Positions 8,603-19,945 of a stretch of DNA of 64,000 nucleotides are shown in pieces; position 1 is the stretch's first letter; every line of letters starts with the position of its first letter. Location: assembly GCF_012273515.2 (NCBI RefSeq), contig NZ_CP050975.2, positions 6,324,001 to 6,388,000 of the forward strand. The letters are read 5' to 3'. Under the pieces are notes generated by a model. The model was not told the DNA's origin. It did not search any database and worked only from the letters and a program-made list of their open reading frames with translations. Source of the stretch: Streptomyces sp. RPA4-2 (lineage in GTDB: Bacteria; Actinomycetota; Actinomycetes; Streptomycetales; Streptomycetaceae). The translations under genes were made by a program, and so were the position numbers.

Positions 8603-10459
8603 ATGACGATGACCGAGCAGGCCACCGGGGCCCATCATCCGCAGCCGCGGCCCCGTTCCGGAGGACAGCAGTCCGCGCCCGAACAGGTGACGGGTGCCAA
8701 GTCCCTCATCCGTTCTCTCGAGGAGGTCGGGGCCGACACGGTATTCGGCATTCCCGGCGGCGCGATCCTTCCGGCCTACGACCCGCTGATGGACTCCCGG
8801 CGCGTGCGGCACGTGCTCGTCCGGCACGAGCAGGGCGCGGGTCACGCGGCCACCGGTTACGCGCAGGCCACCGGCCGGGTCGGGGTCTGCATGGCGACCA
8901 GCGGCCCGGGTGCCACCAACCTGGTGACGCCGATCGCCGACGCGCACATGGACTCGGTGCCGCTCGTGGCGATCACCGGGCAGGTCGCGTCCAAGGCGAT
9001 CGGCACGGACGCCTTCCAGGAGGCGGACATCGTCGGCATCACCATGCCGGTCACCAAGCACAACTTCCTGGTCACCAGGGCCGAGGACATCCCGAAGACG
9101 ATCGCGGAGGCCTTCCACATCGCCTCCACCGGCCGCCCCGGCCCGGTCCTCGTCGACATCGCCAAGGACGCCCTCCAGGCGCAGACCACCTTCCAGTGGC
9201 CGCCCGTCATGGACCTGCCCGGCTACCGCCCGGTGACCAAGCCGCACGCGAAGCAGATCCGCGAGGCCGCCAAGCTGATCACGCAGGCGAAGCGGCCCGT
9301 CCTCTACGTCGGCGGCGGTGTCCTCAAGGCCGGTGCCACCGCCGAGCTGAAGGTCCTCGCCGAACTCACCGGAGCGCCCGTCACCACCACCCTGATGGCG
9401 CTCGGCGCATTCCCCGACAGTCACCAACTGCACGTGGGAATGCCGGGCATGCACGGTGCGGTCACCGCCGTCACCGCGCTGCAGAAGGCCGACCTGATCG
9501 TCGCCCTCGGAGCCCGCTTCGACGACCGCGTCACCGGCAAGCTGGACAGCTTCGCCCCGTACGCCAAGATCGTCCACGCCGACATCGACCCGGCCGAGAT
9601 CGGGAAGAACCGCGCGGCCGACGTGCCGATCGTCGGGGACGCCCGCGAGGTCATCGCCGATCTGGTCCAGGCCGTGCAGAAGGAGCACAGCGAGGGACAC
9701 CGCGGCGACTACAGCGCCTGGTGGAAGGACCTCAACCGCTGGCGCGAGACGTACCCGCTGGGATACGAGCAGCCCGACAACGGCTCGCTGTCGCCGCAGC
9801 AGGTCATCGAGCGCATCGGACAGCTCGCGCCGGAGGGCACGATCTTCGCCGCGGGCGTCGGCCAGCACCAGATGTGGGCCGCGCACTACATCCAGTACGA
9901 GAACCCCGCGACCTGGCTGAACTCCGGCGGCGCCGGGACGATGGGCTACGCGGTGCCGGCCGCGATGGGCGCCAAGGCGGGGCAGCCGGACCGCACGGTC
10001 TGGGCGGTCGACGGCGACGGCTGCTTCCAGATGACCAACCAGGAACTCACCACCTGCGCCCTGAACAACATCCCGATCAAGGTCGCCATCATCAACAACG
10101 GCGCCCTCGGGATGGTCCGCCAGTGGCAGACCCTCTTCTACAACCAGCGCTACTCCAACACCGTGCTGCACAGCGGTCCGGACGCGGACGGCAAGCAGCC
10201 GAGCGCGGGCACCCGCGTCCCGGACTTCGTGAAGCTGTCGGAGGCGATGGGCTGCTACGCCATCCGCTGCGAGTCCCCGGACGACCTCGACAAGGTCATC
10301 GAAGAGGCGAACTCGATCAACGACCGCCCCGTCGTGGTCGACTTCATCGTCCACGAGGACGCCATGGTGTGGCCGATGGTCGCCGCCGGCACCTCGAACG
10401 ACGAGATCATGGCAGCCCGGGACGTCCGCCCCGACTTCGGCGACAACGAAGACGACTGA
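8603..10459 (+). CDS. ilvB: Acetolactate synthase large (catalytic) subunit
   Basis: AHAS condenses two pyruvates, or pyruvate with 2-ketobutyrate, in the first common step of valine/leucine and isoleucine synthesis. The 618-residue protein has the three ThDP-enzyme domains. The catalytic Glu lies in [19 protein letters not shown], the central FAD-binding region spans about residues 210-360, and the ThDP/Mg motif reads [14 protein letters not shown] and ends in IINN. The start is ATG 8603 behind GAGAAGAGA; an in-frame ATG lies two codons later. The ~45-residue N-terminal extension is typical of actinobacteria. It is followed 20 bases later by the regulatory subunit gene, so the two are surely cotranscribed, and it is controlled by the leader at 8399-8528. 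Confidence 0.97.
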   Translation: MTMTEQATGAHHPQPRPRSGGQQSAPEQVTGAKSLIRSLEEVGADTVFGIPGGAILPAYDPLMDSRRVRHVLVRHEQGAGHAATGYAQATGRVGVCMATSGPGATNLVTPIADAHMDSVPLVAITGQVASKAIGTDAFQEADIVGITMPVTKHNFLVTRAEDIPKTIAEAFHIASTGRPGPVLVDIAKDALQAQTTFQWPPVMDLPGYRPVTKPHAKQIREAAKLITQAKRPVLYVGGGVLKAGATAELKVLAELTGAPVTTTLMALGAFPDSHQLHVGMPGMHGAVTAVTALQKADLIVALGARFDDRVTGKLDSFAPYAKIVHADIDPAEIGKNRAADVPIVGDAREVIADLVQAVQKEHSEGHRGDYSAWWKDLNRWRETYPLGYEQPDNGSLSPQQVIERIGQLAPEGTIFAAGVGQHQMWAAHYIQYENPATWLNSGGAGTMGYAVPAAMGAKAGQPDRTVWAVDGDGCFQMTNQELTTCALNNIPIKVAIINNGALGMVRQWQTLFYNQRYSNTVLHSGPDADGKQPSAGTRVPDFVKLSEAMGCYAIRCESPDDLDKVIEEANSINDRPVVVDFIVHEDAMVWPMVAAGTSNDEIMAARDVRPDFGDNEDD

Positions 10460-10479
10460 GAGAGAGCCGAGTCCGAACC

Positions 10480-12124
<1,645 letters not shown>

Positions 12125-12138
12125 GCCGAACGGCCCAG

Positions 12139-12163
12139 GGGCCGGGGCGGACCGCTCCGGCCC
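12139..12163 (+). terminator. Terminator after ilvC
   Basis: GGGCCGGGGCGG pairs with CCGCTCCGGCCC (one G-U pair) over about 11-12 bp, 15 bases after the ilvC stop. A few pyrimidines follow, with no T-run. Confidence 0.65.
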
Positions 12164-12556
12164 TTCGGCCTGACCCTGGGTAATGCCCGTGCGCGCGACG
12201 TTGTACACACCGTCCAGCCACGGACGAGTGATCCTTCCACAGGGGCGCAAGAAGACCCCTGTCGCGGCACTACACTGCTGCACAACATACGCGTCAGGCC
12301 CACAGCGTCGTGCGTCTTCCACGCGGCTCGAGCGACCCCGAAGATCTGCAGGCACGCCCCCGCGCCGCCCGGCACGCACTCTCGCCGCACCGGTCACAGG
12401 CCCGAGTAGCTTCCGCTACGAGAGCCCCGTCCGGCAGACCGAGAGCACGCACCGGACGACGCGAGAACGCACCCGCACCTCGCCGAGGCCGCTGCATCCC
12501 TCCACTCGCCCGCGGCCGTCGGGACGGCCGTCCGCATTGGACTTGTGAGGACTCAC
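12164..12556 (+). promoter_or_regulatory. Long spacer upstream of serA, presumed promoter and leader
   Basis: About 390 bases without a credible gene. It contains the possible -10 hexamer TACACT near 12271-12276 and an 18-base palindrome (CGGCCGTC/GACGGCCG, 12513-12530) just before the serA ribosome site. The length suggests a long 5' untranslated leader. I could not identify a known riboswitch or a convincing leader peptide. Confidence 0.35.
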
Positions 12557-14146
12557 GTGAGCTCGAAACCTGTCGTACTCATCGCTGAAGAGCTGTCGCC
12601 CGCGACTGTTGACGCCCTGGGCCCGGACTTCGAGATCCGGCACTGCAACGGCGCGGACCGTGCCGAGCTGCTGCCGGCGATCGCCGACGTCGACGCGATC
12701 CTGATCCGTTCGGCCACCAAGGTCGACGCCGAGGCGGTCGCCGCCGCGAAGAAACTGAAGGTCGTCGCACGAGCCGGCGTCGGCCTGGACAACGTCGACG
12801 TCTCCGCCGCCACCAAGGCCGGCGTGATGGTCGTCAACGCCCCCACCTCGAACATCGTGACCGCCGCCGAGCTGGCCTGCGGTCTGCTGCTGGCCACCGC
12901 GCGGCACATCCCGCAGGCCAACTCGGCGCTGAAGAACGGCGAGTGGAAGCGCTCGAAGTACACCGGTGTCGAGCTGGCCGAGAAGACCCTCGGTGTCGTC
13001 GGTCTCGGCCGCATCGGCGCGCTGGTCGCCCAGCGGATGTCGGCGTTCGGCATGAAGGTCGTCGCCTACGACCCCTACGTCCAGCCTGCCAGGGCCGCGC
13101 AGATGGGCGTCAAGGTCCTGTCGCTGGACGAGCTGCTCGAGGTCGCGGACTTCATCACCGTGCACCTGCCCAAGACCCCCGAGACGGTCGGTCTCATCGG
13201 CGACGAGGCGCTGCACAAGGTCAAGCCGTCGGTGCGGATCGTCAACGCCGCGCGCGGCGGGATCGTCGACGAGGAGGCGCTGTACTCGGCGCTCAAGGAG
13301 GGCCGCGTCGCGGGCGCGGGCCTGGACGTGTACGCGAAGGAGCCCTGCACGGACTCCCCGCTCTTCGAGCTCGACGAGGTCGTCTGCACCCCGCACCTCG
13401 GCGCCTCCACGGACGAGGCGCAGGAGAAGGCCGGTGTCTCCGTCGCCCGTTCGGTGCGTCTGGCGCTCGCCGGTGAGCTGGTCCCGGACGCGGTGAACGT
13501 CCAGGGCGGTGTCATCGCCGAGGACGTCAAGCCGGGCCTGCCGCTCGCCGAGAAGCTCGGCCGCATCTTCACCGCGCTGGCGGGCGAGGTCGCGGTCCGC
13601 CTCGACGTCGAGGTGTACGGCGAGATCACCCAGCACGATGTGAAGGTGCTCGAACTCTCCGCGCTCAAGGGCGTGTTCGAGGACGTCGTCGCGGAGACGG
13701 TGTCGTACGTCAACGCCCCTCTCTTCGCGCAGGAGCGCGGTGTCGAGGTGCGCCTGACGACCAGCTCGGAGTCCCCGGACCACCGCAACGTCGTCACCGT
13801 GCGCGGCACGCTCGGCGACGGCCAGGAGGTCGCGGTCTCCGGCACGCTGGCCGGTCCGAAGCACCTGCAGAAGATCGTCGCCGTCGGCGAGTACGACGTG
13901 GACCTCGCCCTCGCCGACCACATGGTCGTGCTGCGCTACGAGGACCGGCCCGGTGTCGTCGGCACCGTCGGCCGTGTCTTCGGCGAGGCGGGCATCAACA
14001 TCGCGGGCATGCAGGTGGCCCGCGCGGCCGCGGGCGGCGAGGCCCTCGCGGTCCTCACCGTCGACGACACGGTCCCGCAGGGTGTCCTCAACGAGGTGGC
14101 CGACGAGATCGGCGCCACGTCGGCCCGGTCGGTGAACCTCGTCTGA
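12557..14146 (+). CDS. serA: D-3-phosphoglycerate dehydrogenase
   Basis: It catalyses the first step of serine synthesis, oxidising 3-phosphoglycerate with NAD+. The 529 residues match the long actinobacterial form: a catalytic plus NAD domain (GVVGLGRIGALVAQR), an intervening ASB domain (~residues 310-450) and a C-terminal ACT domain (VVLRYEDRPGVVGTVGRVFGEAGINIAGMQV) that mediates serine feedback. Catalytic residues are Arg in VNAARGGIVDE, Glu in AKEPCTDSPL and His in TPHLGAST. I chose GTG 12557, six bases after GAGG; a GTG four codons upstream is less likely. A hairpin follows at 14158 and the next gene is convergent. Confidence 0.97.
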   Translation: MSSKPVVLIAEELSPATVDALGPDFEIRHCNGADRAELLPAIADVDAILIRSATKVDAEAVAAAKKLKVVARAGVGLDNVDVSAATKAGVMVVNAPTSNIVTAAELACGLLLATARHIPQANSALKNGEWKRSKYTGVELAEKTLGVVGLGRIGALVAQRMSAFGMKVVAYDPYVQPARAAQMGVKVLSLDELLEVADFITVHLPKTPETVGLIGDEALHKVKPSVRIVNAARGGIVDEEALYSALKEGRVAGAGLDVYAKEPCTDSPLFELDEVVCTPHLGASTDEAQEKAGVSVARSVRLALAGELVPDAVNVQGGVIAEDVKPGLPLAEKLGRIFTALAGEVAVRLDVEVYGEITQHDVKVLELSALKGVFEDVVAETVSYVNAPLFAQERGVEVRLTTSSESPDHRNVVTVRGTLGDGQEVAVSGTLAGPKHLQKIVAVGEYDVDLALADHMVVLRYEDRPGVVGTVGRVFGEAGINIAGMQVARAAAGGEALAVLTVDDTVPQGVLNEVADEIGATSARSVNLV

Positions 14147-14157
14147 CGTACGCCTTC

Positions 14158-14190
14158 GAGGGCCGGGCCACCCACGGGGGCCCGGCCCTC
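14158..14190 (+). terminator. Terminator after serA
   Basis: A perfect 12-bp stem, GAGGGCCGGGCC/GGCCCGGCCCTC, with a nine-base loop, 11 bases after the serA stop. The 160 bases between it and the convergent LuxR gene hold nothing else I can recognise. Confidence 0.7.
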
Positions 14191-14353
14191 GGTCGTGCGC
14201 GCACACGGGAACGCGTCCGCCGGGACCCACGGGCAGACGGCGCAGGCTCCCCGGCGGCAGCGGGGGACCGGGGGTGGTGGACACGGCCGGCCCTCAACGG
14301 GGGACCGGCGGCTGCGGATCGGCGGTGGCCGACCCGTGGGCGCGGACGGGCGC

Positions 14354-17300
14354 TCAGGCGGACGCGGTGGGCTCCGGCTCGATCAGGCCCTCGCGGTACG
14401 CGATGGCCACCGCCTCCGTGCGGCCGGCGGCCCCCAACTTGGCGAGGATGTTGGAGACATGGACGCTCGCCGTCTTGCCGCTGATGAACAGCTCCTCGCC
14501 GATCTGGCGGTTGGTGCGGCCACGGGCGAGCAGCCGCAGGACGTCGCTCTCGCGGGCGGTCAGAGCCGCGATGCGGTCCGCGGCGGACGGTGAGCCGGCG
14601 AGCCGGCCGCGCCGGATCAGGGCGTCCACCTCGTCGCGCAACGGCACGGCACCGAGCCGGTCGGCGGTGTCACGGGCGGCGCCGGCCTGCCCGGCGGCCT
14701 CCTCGCGCCGGTCCGCGGCGAGCAACGCCTCGGCGAACCGCCTTCTGGAGCGCGCCAGTTCGTACGGATCGCCGTAGTCGAACGCGTTGACGGCCGTCTC
14801 CCACGCGGCGACGGCCCGCTCCCGCGCGGCGCCGTCCGTCCGCGGGCGCGCGCGCAGCCACTCCGCCTCGGCGCGGGCCAGCCAGGCGAGGCCTTCCGGG
14901 CCCTGCCGTGTCCCGTCCTCGCCCTTGGCGGCGGTGCTCCGGGCGACCTCAACCAGTTCGGAGGCGACGGCCGCCCAGCGGAGAGCCCCGGCCTCGTCGC
15001 CGCCCCGACGCAGCCGTACGGCCGCGTCGGCGACCGCGGAGAGCGCGAGCGCGGCGAGCCGTACACCGATGTCGGGCCGCTCGTTGCCGGAGCCGTCGCT
15101 GAGTGCGGCCAGGCTCTCGCGCATGGCCGTGACGGCGCCCTCCGCGTCCCCGTGCAGCGCCGCGGCGTCGGTCAGCACGATGCCCGCGACGAGTGAGGCC
15201 ATCCAGTCGAACGGCCCTGCGAGCAGGGCGCGGGCCCGCTCGACGGCCCCCTGTTCGCCACGCGCCAGGGCGACGCACAGCGCGGGACCGGTGGCGAACC
15301 CGCCCGCCGGCGGCAGCCGTTCGGCGTCGGCGGCGGCCCCCCGGGCGCACTCGTCCCAGCGGCCCAGGGTGTAGAGGATCAAGGACTGGAGGTAGCGCAG
15401 CTCCAGCGCGTACGGCGAGGACAGGAGTCCGGAGCGGCGCGCTCGCTCCAGTCCCTCGGAGAGCCAGGTCAGGCACTCGTCCAGCGCCCCGGACTCGTAG
15501 CACCCGATGGCCAGGTTGAAGAGCGCGCGCATCTCGACGGAGACGTTGCCCGCGTGCCGGGCCAGGTCGCGGGCGCGCCGCAGTCGCTCCCGGCCCCGCG
15601 GGGTCCGCCGGTTGCCGCCGTCCAGACCGACGAGGGAGATGATCAGGTCGGCCTGGGCGTCGGGCAGCCGGAGTTCCTCGGCGGTGCGCAGGGCCTGCCG
15701 GGCGACACGCTGGGCGTCCTCGTCGTGGCCCATGTACCGCGCGGCCATGACATGGGTGGCCGCGGCCCACACCCAGGTGTGCGAGGGGGGCTCGGCCGGG
15801 ATCATGGCCAGCGCCTCGCTGCTGTACGTGTAGGCGGCCTTCGTGCTGTCGACGCGTATCAGATTGCCCGCGAGGGTGTAGCGGACGCGGGCGGCGAGTT
15901 CCGAGTCGGCGTCCGAACCGGCCCGGGCGAGCGCGGCGCGGGTGAGGGAGACCGCCCGGTGGGCGTCGCCGGCGTGCGCGGCGGCCGCGGAGGCGCGCAG
16001 CGTGAGCGTCACCGGCCCGCACGTCGGCGGTCGCGCGGCGGGGTCCACCGCGGACCACAGTTCGAGCACGGCCTCCAGGTGGCGCAGCTCCTCGGCGGGC
16101 GCGCCGAGGACCTGGGCGTGGTCGGCGGCTTCCAGGGAGGCGGTCAGCGCGTCCGCCAGGTCGTGGCTCTCGCGCGAGTGGTGGGCGCGCTCGGCCGAAC
16201 GGGCCTGCCCGGTGAGGAGTCCGGCGAACGTGCCGTGCAGCCGGACCCGCTCGCCCGGCAGCAGATCGGCGTAGACGGCCTCGCGGGTCAGGGCGTGCCG
16301 GAAGGAGTACGTGCCGTCCTCGCCCGGGACCAGCAGCTGTCGTCCGACGGCCTCGCGCAGCGCCGACTCCAGGGCGTCCTGCGGCAGTTGTACCGCGTCG
16401 TGCAGCAGTTTGTGCTCGACGCGCCGCCCGGCGACCGCGGCCGTGCGCAGCACCTGCTGGGCGGTGTCGGACAGTTGCTCGATGCGGATGAGGAGTACGT
16501 CGGCGAGGCCGCTCGGCATGACGGGGGCGGCCGGGTCGACGTCACCGGGCAGCGCGGCGAGCAGCTCCTCGGCGTAGAAGGCGTTGCCCTCGGCGCGTTC
16601 GACGATACGGCGGACGGTGGTGTCGGAGAGGGCCTCCGCCCGCAGGGCGCGCACCAGGCGGGCCACCTCGGCGTCGGCCATCGGGCGCAGTTCGAGACGG
16701 TCCACGGAGGGCAGCCGGACCAGTTCGGCGAGCAGGGGGCGCAGGGGGTGGCGGCGGTGCAGGTCGTCCGCGCGGTAGGAGGCGAAGACGGCCAGCCGGT
16801 GGGCCGGGGCACCGGGCGCCGCGTTCTGCAGGAGGCCGCGGCTGAGGAGGAAGCGGAGGAGGTCGCGGGAGGACTGGTCGGCCCAGTGGAGGTCTTCGAG
16901 GACCAGGAGGAGGGGGGTGATGTCGGCGACGGCGGCCAGCAGGGCGGCCACCCCGTCGAAGAGACGCAGGCGGCTGCCGGTGTCCGTGGTGCCGTCGGGG
17001 GTGCCGGTGCCTGTTCCGTTGCCGGTGCCGAGCAGTCGGCCGACCGCCGGGTGGGCGGCGAACGCGGCCGCGAACCGTTCGTCCGCGGCGAGCATGCCGA
17101 GGATCTCCGTGAACGGGAGGTAGGGCAGGCCCACGTCGCCGAGGTCGACGCAGTGGCCTGTGAGCACCGTCATGTCCGTGCGGATGGCGTGGGCGGCGGC
17201 CTCCGTCAGGACGCGGGTCTTGCCGACGCCGGCGTCTCCGGAGACGAGTACGGCGCGGGGGGTGCCGTTCCTGGCTCGGTCCAGCACGTCGGTGAGCCGG

Positions 17301-17359
17301 GCGAGTTCGCTGCCGCGGCCGATGAATGGCGTGCCGAATGTCTGTGCCACAAACACCAT
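14354..17359 (-). CDS. Large ATP-binding LuxR-family (LAL-type) transcriptional regulator
   Basis: About 1001 residues. The N-terminal AAA/STAND ATPase has Walker A SGDAGVGKTRVL and Walker B LLLVLEDLHWAD. A long helical TPR-like middle follows. The C-terminal LuxR HTH (ALTARESDVLRLLARGRTNRQIGEELFISGKTASVHVSNIL) ends just before the stop. LAL proteins are ATP-dependent activators, often of catabolic or antibiotic genes. The start is taken at ATG 17359; GTG 17350 has a slightly better-placed AGGA and the frame is open to 17461, so the first ten residues are uncertain. The HTH is close to that of the gene at 1-1320. Upstream lies the palindromic repeat cluster at 17382-17590. Confidence 0.92.
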   Translation of the reverse strand: MVFVAQTFGTPFIGRGSELARLTDVLDRARNGTPRAVLVSGDAGVGKTRVLTEAAAHAIRTDMTVLTGHCVDLGDVGLPYLPFTEILGMLAADERFAAAFAAHPAVGRLLGTGNGTGTGTPDGTTDTGSRLRLFDGVAALLAAVADITPLLLVLEDLHWADQSSRDLLRFLLSRGLLQNAAPGAPAHRLAVFASYRADDLHRRHPLRPLLAELVRLPSVDRLELRPMADAEVARLVRALRAEALSDTTVRRIVERAEGNAFYAEELLAALPGDVDPAAPVMPSGLADVLLIRIEQLSDTAQQVLRTAAVAGRRVEHKLLHDAVQLPQDALESALREAVGRQLLVPGEDGTYSFRHALTREAVYADLLPGERVRLHGTFAGLLTGQARSAERAHHSRESHDLADALTASLEAADHAQVLGAPAEELRHLEAVLELWSAVDPAARPPTCGPVTLTLRASAAAAHAGDAHRAVSLTRAALARAGSDADSELAARVRYTLAGNLIRVDSTKAAYTYSSEALAMIPAEPPSHTWVWAAATHVMAARYMGHDEDAQRVARQALRTAEELRLPDAQADLIISLVGLDGGNRRTPRGRERLRRARDLARHAGNVSVEMRALFNLAIGCYESGALDECLTWLSEGLERARRSGLLSSPYALELRYLQSLILYTLGRWDECARGAAADAERLPPAGGFATGPALCVALARGEQGAVERARALLAGPFDWMASLVAGIVLTDAAALHGDAEGAVTAMRESLAALSDGSGNERPDIGVRLAALALSAVADAAVRLRRGGDEAGALRWAAVASELVEVARSTAAKGEDGTRQGPEGLAWLARAEAEWLRARPRTDGAARERAVAAWETAVNAFDYGDPYELARSRRRFAEALLAADRREEAAGQAGAARDTADRLGAVPLRDEVDALIRRGRLAGSPSAADRIAALTARESDVLRLLARGRTNRQIGEELFISGKTASVHVSNILAKLGAAGRTEAVAIAYREGLIEPEPTASA

Positions 17360-17381
17360 CCTGGCACGCCGTAGGAAGGTG

Positions 17382-17590
17382 CCCTCGCCCCCGCCGCCCC
17401 TACCCGTCCATCCCTGGGGCTCCGCCCCAGCCCCCGCATCGCCCGAGGAGCTCGTCCTCAAACGCCGGACGGGCTGGGTAGTCAGCCCGTCCGGCGTTTG
17501 AGGACAAGGCCCTTGAGGCCGACCGGGGGTCTGGGGGCGGAGCCCCCAGGTACGGGATGGGTCGGGTAGGGGCGGCGGGGGCGAAGAACC
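17382..17590. repeat. Composite inverted repeat (REP/BIME-like) between LuxR and MFS genes
   Basis: The two halves of this spacer are imperfect reverse complements over nearly 100 bases each. In order there is a CGCCCCCGCCGCCCCTACCCG block, then a GGGGCTCCGCCCC hairpin block, then the core arm; the right half repeats these in reverse (GGGGGCGGAGCCCCC, then CGGGTAGGGGCGGCGGGGGCG). The core is a perfect 23-bp inverted repeat with arms 17454-17476 and 17483-17505 and a six-base loop. From memory, arms containing CAGCCCGTCCGGCGTTTGAG and the GGGGCGGAGCCCC hairpin recur in many Streptomyces genomes as intergenic repeats. It probably also ends transcription from the MFS gene. Confidence 0.85.
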
Positions 17591-17596
17591 CCGGGG

Positions 17597-19159
17597 TCAG
17601 GACCGGACCAGCGGCTCCCGCTCGCCGTGCGGGACCCCGGCCACACCCTCCCGCACCCGCACCCGCCGAAGCGTCGCCGACGCGAGTACCGCCGCGCCCA
17701 GCAACAGCACCGCACCCGCGACCGCCGCCGCATGCATCCCGTCGGTGAAGGCCTCGCGCGCCGCCCGGACCAGGGTCCCGCCCGTGTCGCCGGGGAGTTC
17801 ACGGGCCACCGCCAGCGCGCCGCCCAGGGTCTCGCGGGCCGCGTCCGGGGCGTCGGACGGAATCCCGTGGCGATAGACCGCCGTGCCGATCGAGCCCAGG
17901 ACGGCCATGCCCAGCGCACCCCCGAACTCCGCGCCGGTCTCCAGCAGGGAGGAGGCGACGCCCGCGTTGGCGACGGGGACCGTGCTCAGCGCCAGGTCCA
18001 TCATCTGGGACATGACGACGACGATGCCGGCGGCGAGGACACCGGCTCCGGCGAGTGCCCACCACAGCGAGTCCGTGCCGGTGAGCGCCAGCAGTCCGTA
18101 GCCGCACGCGCCGAGGACGAACCCGCCGGAGACGACATGGGCGCGGTGCACGCCCTTCTGCACCAACTGCGCGGCCACCGGCGCGGCGACGCCGACCAGG
18201 ACCGTCGGGAGCAGCGCCCACAGGGCGGCCTCCATGGAGCTCTTGCCCAGCACCGATTGCAGGTACTGGGTGGTGAAGTACGCCGAACCCATCATCCCGA
18301 ACGAGGAGACGAGGTTGAGGACGACGGCGGGCGCGAAGCCGCGGCCGCGGAACAACTCGGGGGAGATCAGCGGGGATTCGGCGGTGCGTTGACGCCGGAC
18401 GAAGAGGGCGGTGAAGAGGAGGCCGACGAGGATCGAGAGGACGTACTCGAACTTCCAGCCCTCGGAGGGGATTTCCTTGATGCCGTAGATGACGGGCAGC
18501 ACGGCCGCCATCGACAGCGGGACGCTGGGCAGGTCGAAGCGGCCCGGCCGCGGGTTCCTGGACTCGGGGAGCAGGACCGGGCCGAGGACCAGCAACAGTG
18601 CCATGGCGGGCAGGTTGACCAGGAAGACGGAGCCCCACCAGAAGTACTGCACCAGGACTCCGCTCATCACCGAGCCGAGCGCGACGCCACCGGTCATGAC
18701 GCCGGACCACAGACCGATGGCCTTCGCGCGCTGGCCGGGGTCCGTGAACATCGTGCGGACGATCGCCATCGTCGACGGCATCAGGGTCGCGCCGCCGACG
18801 CCGAGGAGCGCGCGGGCCGCGATCAGTGTCTGCGCGCTGTCGGCGTAGGCGGCGAGGGCGGACGCCGCACCGAACGCGGCGGCGCCGAACAGAAGGAGCC
18901 GACGGCGGCCGATGCGGTCGCCGAGCGATCCCATCGTCATCAGCAGGCCGGCGAGCACGAACGCGTAGATGTCGAAGATCCACAGCTGCTGGGTGCCGCT
19001 CGGCTCGAGGTCCGCACTGATCGCGGGGATCGCGAAGTAGAGGACCGACACGTCCATGGAGACGAGGAGCAGCGGAAGCATCAGGACACCGAGGGCGGTC
19101 CATTCGCGGCGGCCGGCACGTGCGCCGGGTGCGGGAGTCGTGCGCGTCGGGTTCGTCAT
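17597..19159 (-). CDS. MFS multidrug exporter, DHA2 (14-helix) family
   Basis: About 520 residues with roughly 14 hydrophobic helices. Family motifs visible: MDVSVLYFAIP in helix 1, the motif A-like GSLGDRIGRRRLLLFGA loop, and the antiporter motif C region around GLWSGVMTGGVALG. It resembles SmvA/QacA-type proton-driven exporters of cationic drugs or dyes. The start is ATG 19159; GTG 19177 is also in frame and sits almost on the operator. No clear ribosome site precedes either, so translation may be leaderless. It is divergent from a TetR regulator with an inverted repeat between them, the usual QacA/QacR-like arrangement. The exported compound is unknown. Confidence 0.93.
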   Translation of the reverse strand: MTNPTRTTPAPGARAGRREWTALGVLMLPLLLVSMDVSVLYFAIPAISADLEPSGTQQLWIFDIYAFVLAGLLMTMGSLGDRIGRRRLLLFGAAAFGAASALAAYADSAQTLIAARALLGVGGATLMPSTMAIVRTMFTDPGQRAKAIGLWSGVMTGGVALGSVMSGVLVQYFWWGSVFLVNLPAMALLLVLGPVLLPESRNPRPGRFDLPSVPLSMAAVLPVIYGIKEIPSEGWKFEYVLSILVGLLFTALFVRRQRTAESPLISPELFRGRGFAPAVVLNLVSSFGMMGSAYFTTQYLQSVLGKSSMEAALWALLPTVLVGVAAPVAAQLVQKGVHRAHVVSGGFVLGACGYGLLALTGTDSLWWALAGAGVLAAGIVVVMSQMMDLALSTVPVANAGVASSLLETGAEFGGALGMAVLGSIGTAVYRHGIPSDAPDAARETLGGALAVARELPGDTGGTLVRAAREAFTDGMHAAAVAGAVLLLGAAVLASATLRRVRVREGVAGVPHGEREPLVRS

Positions 19160-19180
19160 GACAGGGACTGTACGCACGTC

Positions 19181-19209
19181 TTAAACGCTTGTCTAGAACG
19201 AGCGTTTAA
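19181..19209. promoter_or_regulatory. Probable TetR operator between exporter and regulator genes
   Basis: TTAAACGCT at 19181-19189 and AGCGTTTAA at 19201-19209 form perfect 9-bp arms separated by 11 bases, centred between the divergent MFS and TetR genes. The size and AT-rich arms fit a TetR dimer site. It begins four bases from the alternative MFS start GTG 19177, so bound repressor would cover the exporter promoter. Confidence 0.75.
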
Positions 19210-19269
19210 TACGTTCGTGTGTGACGCGTGTATCAGACGTTTGTATGGATCGGGGGTAGGGTGACCCGC

Positions 19270-19875
19270 ATGGGACACCGTGAGGATCTGCTCGAAGGCG
19301 CCAAGCGCTGCCTGCTGGAGAAGGGGTTCGTGCGCACGACCGCGCGCGACATCGTCAAGGAGTCGGGGACGAACCTGGCGTCCATCGGCTACCACTACGG
19401 GTCGAAGGACGCGTTGCTCACCCAGGCGTTCGTGGAGCTCGTGCAGGAGTGGGGCGAGAAGTCCGGCCATCATCCGGAGCAGGAGGACACGCCCGGGGGT
19501 TCCGTGGAGCGCTTCCACAGCGTGTGGGCGCGGATGCTGGATTCCTTCGAGGAGTACCGGCCCGTGTGGGCGGCCAGCATGGAGGTCGTGACCCAGGGGG
19601 AGCGGGTGCCGGAACTGCGCGGCCTGATGGCGCGGGCGCAGACCGAGGGGCGGGCCGGGCTCACCGCGATGCTGCTGGGCCTGGACGAGGAGACCCTTGA
19701 CGAACGGACCGTGAAGTCCGTCGGAGGCTTCTACCAGGCGCTCCTCAACGGGCTGATGGTGCAGTGGCTCTTCGACCCGGCGAGCGCGTCGACCGCGGAC
19801 GACCTGACGGAGGGGCTGCGCCGCGTGATCGAGGCGGCGGGGACCGCGCGACGGGACGGCGCGGTGTCTCCGTGA
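19270..19875 (+). CDS. TetR-family transcriptional repressor
   Basis: About 201 residues. The N-terminal TetR HTH covers residues ~5-50 (EDLLEGAKRCLLEKGFVRTTARDIV, then SIGYHYGSKDALLTQAF) and the remainder is an all-helical ligand-binding domain (DSFEEYRPVWAASMEVV, GGFYQALLNGLMVQWLFD). It most likely represses the divergent exporter and itself through the inverted repeat at 19181-19209, released by an exporter substrate. The start is ATG 19270, following AGGG; GTG 19261 and the ORF start at 19228 are alternatives, the latter leaving no room for a promoter. Confidence 0.9.
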   Translation: MGHREDLLEGAKRCLLEKGFVRTTARDIVKESGTNLASIGYHYGSKDALLTQAFVELVQEWGEKSGHHPEQEDTPGGSVERFHSVWARMLDSFEEYRPVWAASMEVVTQGERVPELRGLMARAQTEGRAGLTAMLLGLDEETLDERTVKSVGGFYQALLNGLMVQWLFDPASASTADDLTEGLRRVIEAAGTARRDGAVSP

Positions 19876-19945
19876 CCGTCCCCGGCGGCCCGTTCGCCCG
19901 TCCGGGCGACTCCGGCCGGACGCGGGAGCGAGTGCTCCGCGCTCC

